Below are positions 1 through 7,200 of a stretch of 7,913 bases of DNA, piece after piece (position 1 is the first letter of the stretch; each line of letters opens with the position of its first letter). The stretch comes from an uncultured Saprospiraceae bacterium (GTDB taxonomy: Bacteria; Bacteroidota; Bacteroidia; Chitinophagales; Saprospiraceae), in contig CALLAG010000003.1 of assembly GCA_938002705.1 (NCBI GenBank), positions 1-7,913 of the forward strand. Reading direction: 5' to 3'. A program made the translations under genes and the position numbers. The notes under the pieces are model-generated. The model worked only from the letters and a program-made list of their open reading frames with translations, was not told the DNA's origin and did not search any database.

Positions 1-86
1 ATTAGTTAGCCATTAGATAGTTTTGTATTATTTTTATAAATAACAGATAAATGACAGCATATATTTATTATGCAAGCGTTAAGCTA

Positions 87-115
87 TTGTACAAACTATT
101 TCCTTGTTATCTTTA
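87..115 (+). promoter_or_regulatory. Candidate Bacteroidota sigma-ABfr-type promoter for the OmpA-like lipoprotein gene
   Basis: A TTG at 87-89 is followed after 18 bases by TATCTTTA at 108-115. This matches the Bacteroidota -7 consensus TAnnTTTG at every fixed position except the last, with TTG standing for the -33 element. Transcription would start near 120, leaving a leader of roughly 35 bases before the ATG at 156. The region is very AT-rich, so chance matches are likely. No other signal was found in bases 1-155 apart from a weak 5-bp inverted repeat (GCATA at 57-61, TATGC at 69-73). Confidence 0.35.
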
Positions 116-155
116 TAGCAGGATTTTATGATTATGAGACTCTATTTTTATAAAA

Positions 156-1088
156 ATGAAAACAATTTATCAGCAGATGAGAATTAATATTATTGGATTT
201 GTAATACTTATAGGACTTGTGACAAGTTCATGCGGAGCTAAGAAGAAAATGGCTGAAGCACAAGAGAGGTTTGATTCAGAATTAGCTATAGCTAATAAGC
301 AACTAGGAGAATGCGGAGAAGAGTTGAGTAAGTACATGAATAGACTTGCAGAATGTGAGAAAGAGAAAGAGAGACTGCAATCTTCTGTAAAACTTACTAA
401 TGAGAAGCTAAGCTTAAGGGAAGAACAGATAGAAGATCTGAAATCACAAAGAAGTCAGCAAGTAGAACAGATAGGAGACCTCACAGTCCTGAGCAAAGGG
501 GCTAACGAAAATATCAAAGAAACGCTGAGTCAGTTAGAAGGAAAAGATAGATATATCAATCTACTCCAAGCCGCTAAGACCAAAGTAGATTCTATCAATC
601 TTGCACTTGCTGTCAACTTAAAAGGTGTCCTTTCTCAAGGGATAAGCGACCAAGATGTAGACATCCAAGTAGATAAGACTGTCGTATTTGTCAATATCTC
701 AGATAAAATGCTTTTCTATAGCGGTAGATCAGATATTACACCAAGAGCATCAGAAGTACTCGGTAAGATCGCTAAGATCATAGAATCAAGACCTAATCTC
801 GAGGTGATGGTAGAAGGCTACACAGATAATATGCCTATATCAAGTTCTTGTATGAAAGATAACTGGGATCTAAGTGTCAAAAGAGCAACTTCTGTGGTAA
901 GAGTATTACAACAAGATTATAATATAGATCCTAATAGACTTATAGCGGCAGGAAGAGGAGAGTATAATGCACTTGCTAGCAATGAGACGATAGAAGGCAG
1001 ATCAGCTAATAGACGTACTAGAATAATCATATTACCTAAGCTGGATCAGTTCTATGATCTACTTAATCCGGAAATGGCGCCTAAGTAA
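156..1088 (+). CDS. OmpA/MotB-family outer-membrane lipoprotein with coiled-coil stalk
   Basis: This 310-residue protein probably anchors the outer membrane to peptidoglycan. The N-terminus is a lipoprotein signal peptide: basic start, hydrophobic residues 12-22, then a lipobox-like VTSSC with the lipidated cysteine at 26. Residues about 30-150 are charged, rich in E/K/Q/L and almost free of proline and aromatics, which indicates a long coiled coil. Residues about 185-295 form an OmpA C-terminal domain with GYTDN at 221-225, DNWDLS before RA, NIDPNRL at 256-262 and EGRSANRR at 280-287. D258 and R282 align with the Asp/Arg pair that binds diaminopimelate in OmpA. The RIIILPKLDQFYDLL tail is typical of Bacteroidota members often mislabelled 'flagellar motor protein MotB'. 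No flagellar stator helix is present. The start is ATG 156; ATG 177 (M8) would give an equally good lipoprotein signal. No Shine-Dalgarno is visible. The gene ends in its own terminator. Confidence 0.9.
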   Translation: MKTIYQQMRINIIGFVILIGLVTSSCGAKKKMAEAQERFDSELAIANKQLGECGEELSKYMNRLAECEKEKERLQSSVKLTNEKLSLREEQIEDLKSQRSQQVEQIGDLTVLSKGANENIKETLSQLEGKDRYINLLQAAKTKVDSINLALAVNLKGVLSQGISDQDVDIQVDKTVVFVNISDKMLFYSGRSDITPRASEVLGKIAKIIESRPNLEVMVEGYTDNMPISSSCMKDNWDLSVKRATSVVRVLQQDYNIDPNRLIAAGRGEYNALASNETIEGRSANRRTRIIILPKLDQFYDLLNPEMAPK

Positions 1089-1123
1089 TTAACGACAACA
1101 GTTCTGCTTAAGAAATAATATTT

Positions 1124-1159
1124 AATGAGCTTATCTCGCAAGAGGTAAGCTCATTTTTT
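1124..1159 (+). terminator. Strong rho-independent terminator after the lipoprotein gene
   Basis: Arms 1124-1137 and 1142-1155 pair over 14 bp with one G-T wobble (1134/1145). They enclose the tetraloop GCAA at 1138-1141, a GNRA-type loop that stabilises RNA hairpins. A run of six T (1154-1159) follows, then ATTT. It lies 36 bases after the lipoprotein stop codon and 74 bases before the next start, so it should separate the two transcription units. The minus-strand side lacks a comparable T-run, so it is probably one-directional. Confidence 0.9.
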
Positions 1160-1160
1160 A

Positions 1161-1191
1161 TTTGTGGAAGCAACGTTCACTGATACCTCAG
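1161..1191 (+). promoter_or_regulatory. Candidate promoter for the giant adhesin gene
   Basis: TTTG at 1161-1164 is followed after 19 bases by TACCTCAG at 1184-1191. This is a partial match to the Bacteroidota pair TTTG / TAnnTTTG: TA, the first T of TTTG and the final G agree, while two bases differ. The TTTG box starts right after the terminator T-run. Transcription would begin about 35-40 bases before the ATG at 1233. A promoter is needed somewhere in 1160-1232 if the terminator is efficient, and this is the best candidate seen. Confidence 0.3.
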
Positions 1192-1232
1192 GGTATAACA
1201 GGTAGACATTCACAAACAACAATCCAATAGGA

Positions 1233-1292
1233 ATGAAAAAATATCTGACAATTCTACTTGTGACCATTAGTATAATCACTGGCCAATCACAA
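1233..1292 (+). other. Sec signal peptide of the giant adhesin
   Basis: Residues 1-20 have two lysines after Met, a hydrophobic stretch at about 4-16 (YLTILLVTISIIT) and a polar GQSQS end that fits a signal peptidase I site. No cysteine sits at a lipobox position, so this is a soluble export signal. It takes the protein to the periplasm, from where T9SS would export it. The exact cleavage point is uncertain by a few residues. Confidence 0.85.
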
Positions 1293-4200
1293 TCTATAGA
1301 AGGTGAGACACTCGTGTGTACAGAATCATGTATAGAATATATAATCAATGATGGGATAGGTGGTCCATATCTATGGTCTACTGACATAGGTAAGATGGAT
1401 GATAATAAAGGAACAGAGGTTACCGTATGTTGGGATAGTAGAGGGACTGGTGAGCTATCAGTACTGGACTTGTCAGGTGCTTCTGGAGCTCAGAAGACGA
1501 CTATACAAGTAGAAGTAATCGATCAGCCTATTGCGCAAGTTTATTTTCCAGAATTTCCTATTTGTGCAGAATTAGATAGTCTAAGAGAAGAGCAACCCAA
1601 TACAGATTTTGTTGTGTATAAATGCCAGACTGTCTGTGCAGGTAGCACCGTGAGCTACTTTGCTGAAGGCATCGGAGCGGATCAGGATAGTAGTTATGTG
1701 AGATGGACAGTAGAGGGCGGCATCACGGATTATTCTGATTACGAAAATGCAAATGAGAGTGGAGGTATAACAGTAACATGGGGCGATGGAGATTTTGGGT
1801 CTATAATAGTTGAGGTCACTAATATAGCTGGATGCACGGATGTAGAGACATACTGTATAGAGATCCTCGATAATCCTGATGTGACGATTACAAGTTCTCA
1901 GTCAGGCCCACTTTGTGTAGGCCAGAATGTAACACTACAAGCGATATCAGATAATGCTGTAGACTTCTATTGGAGTATAGATGACATCAGTTATGGTGAC
2001 CAATCTTCAGCTCGTTTTTCATTTGATAATATAGGTACTTACGATGTCCAGCTAATAAGCAGAACTGAATGCCTGTGTGCTGATACTCTTAATTATATTA
2101 TAGATGTAACAGATGTCTCTGGTCCAGAGATAGATTGTATATCTACGTCTCATATCAATGTACCTCAGACCTATTACGCTACTGAAGAATGTGATAGTTA
2201 TCAGTGGGCTGTAGGACCTCAAGGGATAATAGTAGATGGTGGTGGCCCAGATGATAACTTCATAGTCGTAACTTGGACTGATGGTCCATATGGTGAGATC
2301 TCGCTCTCTAATAATGGATGTGACAATGCAGTATGCCCACAGACGACTACAGAATATGTACCTGTAATTATTCCAAACTTAGAGATATCAGGTCCAGATG
2401 TAGCTTGCAATGAAGGTCAGTCACTGTATAGTCTACCGCTATATCCAGGTACTATATACACATGGTCCCTTACGGGAAATGGAAGTATTGTAGATGGACA
2501 AGGCACTAATGAAGTTACGGTACAATGGAACTCGATTCCTTACTTAGGATTAGATGCGACACTCACTGTAATGTATGATAACTGCCTGCTGGAATGCGAT
2601 GGATCCGCTACTAAGAATATAACACTCAAAGCCAAATACGAGCTTTCAGGATCTGAAAAAAGTATCTGCCAGAATAATATAATAGAGTTTTATTCTATCG
2701 CAGGATACAGTGGTGTAAGTGGTGACTGGGAGTTATACGACAGCGAAGGCATACTTCTCGATAGTAGCCCTAATCAAAGTTTTTGGTCAGTAGACGGTAC
2801 TTATGATCCAGGATTCTACGAGGTAAGATTGATCGATCAATCTGGCGATTATTGTAATGAGACGGCAGTTGTATATTTTGAAATACTAGATAGACCTGAT
2901 CCGATAACAGGAATAGAGGGTCCACTGACAGTATGTAAGAATGAGAAGTACGTATACACATCAGACTCCAGTACTAATGATATAATTAATTGGTCATTTA
3001 ATGATGGGGGTATGACGTCTAACTTCACTGATAATTCTGTAGTATATACTTGGTTATCAGATGGTCCCTATACCATCACTGCTGTAGTAGAGAACGATAG
3101 AGGATGCGTATCAGATCCATTTACAATTAATCTAAATGCAGCTACATCAGCTGCGATTGCAGGGGGTTCTAATCTATGTATACATGATACAGGTTCTTAT
3201 AAGGTAGATAATAATACATCTGAAGTTATATGGACGGTAAGTCCTCCTGAGGCAGGCACAGTATATGAGACAGAAGATGGCATAGCAGAGATAACATGGC
3301 ATGTGGCTGGTACTCACACTGTGTCAGTAGATTTCTGTTCAGCTATTATAAGCTACAATGTCGACGTGATGCCTGGGCCAGAATTTTCAGTGACGTATGA
3401 CAATGAGTTATGTGCTGGAGAAAATACAACGGTCAATGTGACTACTACAGCAACAGGATCTATGGTCCAGATAGTAGATGCAGATGATAATATAGTAGGT
3501 AATGGTACAGAAGTAGGACCAGGATATTTCTATGTAGAACTGACTGATGCGTCAGGATGTAGTGATAGAAAGCAGATAAGTATAGATACAATAGCACCTC
3601 CTGTTGTGAGTCTGACGACACCACAGTTAGAGACATTCTGTAAGCCAGCTAATGATAGAATCTTGTATGCTCCAGATAGCCAAGAAGGCTATACCTACGA
3701 GTGGTATAGAGATGGTGTGTTATTGTCTAATACCGCAGCTACCCTCGGTACTTCAGATTATGGTACTTACCAAGTGGAAGTAACAGATATCAGAGGATGT
3801 AAGACATTGTCTAATGAATTAAATCTAAATGAGAGCTGTGCTATTGATACGCTATTTAATATAACTTTTTGTAACTCTTTAGATACCGTAGGATTCTTAG
3901 CTGATAATTTACCTTTCTGTAACGAGTATCAGTTTACTAATGTGTCTTCGGCCGGTCATGATCCTACTACTATATTTTATCAGTTCTATGATCCAGTAAT
4001 TGGGTTTACTACTTTTAGTAACGATGAGAATCCGTTGCATATCTTTTCTGCACCAGGATATTATAAAGTTGTACAAAGAGGTAATGTCCCTGATGCAGAT
4101 AATCCTGGACAATTTTGTTCTGATTATTTCCTCGATGTTGTAGAGGTGCCGATAGCTGCATCATTTCATGTGATCAAAAATTGTGTCAATGAACCGATGG

Positions 4201-7200
4201 AATTCAAAAGTACATCGACATTCTTACCAGGAAAAAACATTATAGCATATGAGTGGGATTTCGGAGATCCAGCAAGTGGAGCGGATAACGTATCTACTGA
4301 TGCAGCACCTACTCATACATATACAACTACTGGTAACTACTTAGTCAAGCTGACGATAGAATCTGATGATGGATGCTTGTCGAGAGTGATAGAAGAGATA
4401 TCTGTCAATCCTAACGCAGAAGTAGACTTCGTAATACCGAGAAATCTCTGCGCTGGTGAAGCTCTGAAGTTTGTGACACCTACAGGATCTAATCTGTCAG
4501 AGGTAGTATGGACATTCGATGATCCTAATGCCACAGCTGAGCAGAATACTGTAGAGTCAGATATAGCAGTTCATTTCTTTAGCTTACCGGGGACTTATGA
4601 TGTGACACTTGAGGCTAATAATATCTATGGTTGTAGCTCATCTATTACTAAGTCGATTACTGTAGATAATAATACGCTCACAGGTGATATAGTCGTCAGT
4701 GATGCAGGTCCATTATGTGAAGGTACTTCAGCGACATTGACAGCTCCTACAGGTATAGCTTATATATGGTCCACTGGTGAGACTACAGAAAGTATCGATG
4801 CTTACGATCAAGGAGTATATCGTGTTACAGTTACAGGTTCTGACGCTTGTAATTATATACCAGAGGAAGTGATCGTAGAGGTTATACCTCGACCGCAATT
4901 CGAAGTTATCGCCTATACATATCCAGAGGGTTATTATTATGAAGGTTTACCACATTATGAAGCATTAGAGATATGTAGGGGAGAGCAGTTTGACTTAAGT
5001 ACGAGATGGAGTAGTAGCTGGACATATACTTGGAATATATTAGGTGCAACGGGTAGGTTTATAGGTTACAATAGTTTAGCTGGATTAGCTGCAGGGACTT
5101 ATGATGTAATCGTAACGATTAATGATCCAGCAACTGGGTGTTCATTTGATTCTGATCCTTTTTCATTGACTATTAATGATCGTCCAGATTTTGTAACTAT
5201 AGTCTCTGACCAGTCAGATATGTGTGAAGGTAAGCCATTCGAATTTTCTGTCAGTAACCCAGTTGCTGGTGTTAGATATTATTGGAATGATGGCCAGGTA
5301 GGAGAGCGTATAACTGCATCTGCTCCAGGTAATTATTATGTGACTGCCGTCAATGAATATGGTTGCGAAAGTGGTTCTAATTACCTTAATATTTATGCAC
5401 TTCCTGATACGGACTTATTACCGCAAGGATGTCAGGAAGTTTGCTTTCCCTTTGACCTTTGCTTGCCGAGTCTAAGTTTTGGTGGGACCTATGAGTTGTT
5501 TTTAGATGGTGTCTCATTAGGGGCTCCATCATCAGCCACTTCCATTACAGTTACAGATGCTGGTGAGTATCAGATTCTCGTAACCAGTGGACAAGGGTGT
5601 CAGAGAATGTCAGAAGTACTTAGCCTATATCCAGAACCACTTAATCATGCTGTGACAGGTTTTGTTTTTATAGATGATAATGATAATGGTGTATTAGATG
5701 GTGGGGAGATGATCGTTCCGGGTGCCAATGTGTATCTAAGAATAGGTAATGTCAAAATTGATTCGATACTAACGGACGCAACAGGTGCTTATTCTTTCTC
5801 AGGAATCGATAGCAGATATGTTATATTAGAAATCGAAGCGGCTTCACTACCTGTAGATGTACCTGCTGAGCAATTAATCATGTTCGTAGAATTCCAAACT
5901 TGTGAGGACATCGATGACTGTAACTTTCCATTAAACACAGATTGTACACCTACTAATGAGCTGTTAGAGTTGATAGTATGTCAAGGTCAAGATGGAGAGT
6001 ACGAAGGAATTTTTTATCCACCGGGGACTATGGAGACTTTTACATATATGTCAGTAGGTGGATGTGATTCGACTATAGTGTTAAGTGTCGTTGAGACAGT
6101 AGAACCTGTAATCTCAGTGGCGACTATGGCAAGTTGTTCTGGAGAAAGTAACGGATCTATGCAGGTAGACGCTAATACAGCTGTAGGATTATTGTTCTCA
6201 TTAGATAACATATTGCCTTACACGCCTGATTTAGTTTATGGTAACTTAATAGCAGGTACTTACGATCTATTTGTTTTAGATGAGTTAGGATGTACTTACA
6301 GTTATCCTCAGGTTATTGGTGACTCACCAGAAATAATTGTGGACTTAAGCCTGACTTCATCATGTGAGGGATTAGATAACGGTATTTTAGAAGTAATTGT
6401 AGATCCATCGAGTAACTATGAGTATTCATTGGATGGTGGACCATTCACAACAGACTTAATATATCCTAACTTAGAAGCTGGCGATCATGAATTAATTGTG
6501 GTAGATGAGAATGGCTGTGATCTATTAGTACCTTTCGATATCATACAAAAGCAAGGACCATCATTATCAGTTACTACTACAGAATCATGTGCAAGTAGTG
6601 ATAACGGAACTATAGAATTACTATCCAGTCAGTCGTCTGGCTTAATGATGATCTTAGATAATGGAGCCATGGTTACTGATCAGTTTAGTTTTGATAATCT
6701 ATCTGCAGGTACACATACATTACTTGTAGATGATGGATTAGGTTGTGCACAGGAATTGACTTTTACGATAGAAGTAGAGGCGACACCTCTACTCTCTTAT
6801 GATGTTATTAAAACCTGTTTTGGTACAGCTTCTGGACAGATTGTTATTGATGATTTAGGTCCAGGATTTAGCTATGCTGTTAATGCTGGAACATTCAGTA
6901 CAGAAGTTACATACACTGATCTTAACGAGGGTAACTATGATATACAAGTAGAGTCAAGTAAGGGGTGCATCTATGATTATAATGTGAGTATAGAGGCACA
7001 TCCTGAGATTATTGTAGACTTATCAGCAGAGGAGTCATGCTCAGGTGAGAGTAACGGTATGATAGTATTGGAGGATATCAGTGATGAACTTTTGTTATCC
7101 ATAGATGATATTAATTATACAGCGGATAATACAATAGATAATCTGAGTGTAGATCTCTACCAAGTATATGTGAGGGATGAAAATGAGTGTACTAAAGAAG

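Noticed and set aside
57..73. Inverted repeat GCATA/TATGC in the upstream region as an operator
   Set aside because: Arms of only five bases in very AT-rich DNA are expected by chance, and there is no second copy.
156..1088. Reading the lipoprotein as a flagellar motor protein MotB
   Set aside because: The OmpA domain is shared with MotB, but there is no N-terminal stator transmembrane helix with its proton-carrying aspartate. A lipoprotein signal and coiled coil are present instead, and no flagellar genes are seen.
1151..1387. Minus-strand open frame of 78 codons overlapping the terminator and the adhesin start
   Set aside because: It begins inside the adhesin coding region and runs through the promoter region into the terminator. 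No recognisable protein pattern is seen, so it is a shadow frame.
2219..6211. Several minus-strand open frames of 63-67 codons inside the adhesin gene
   Set aside because: All lie wholly within a long, clearly coding plus-strand frame with convincing domain patterns. None shows a plausible product.
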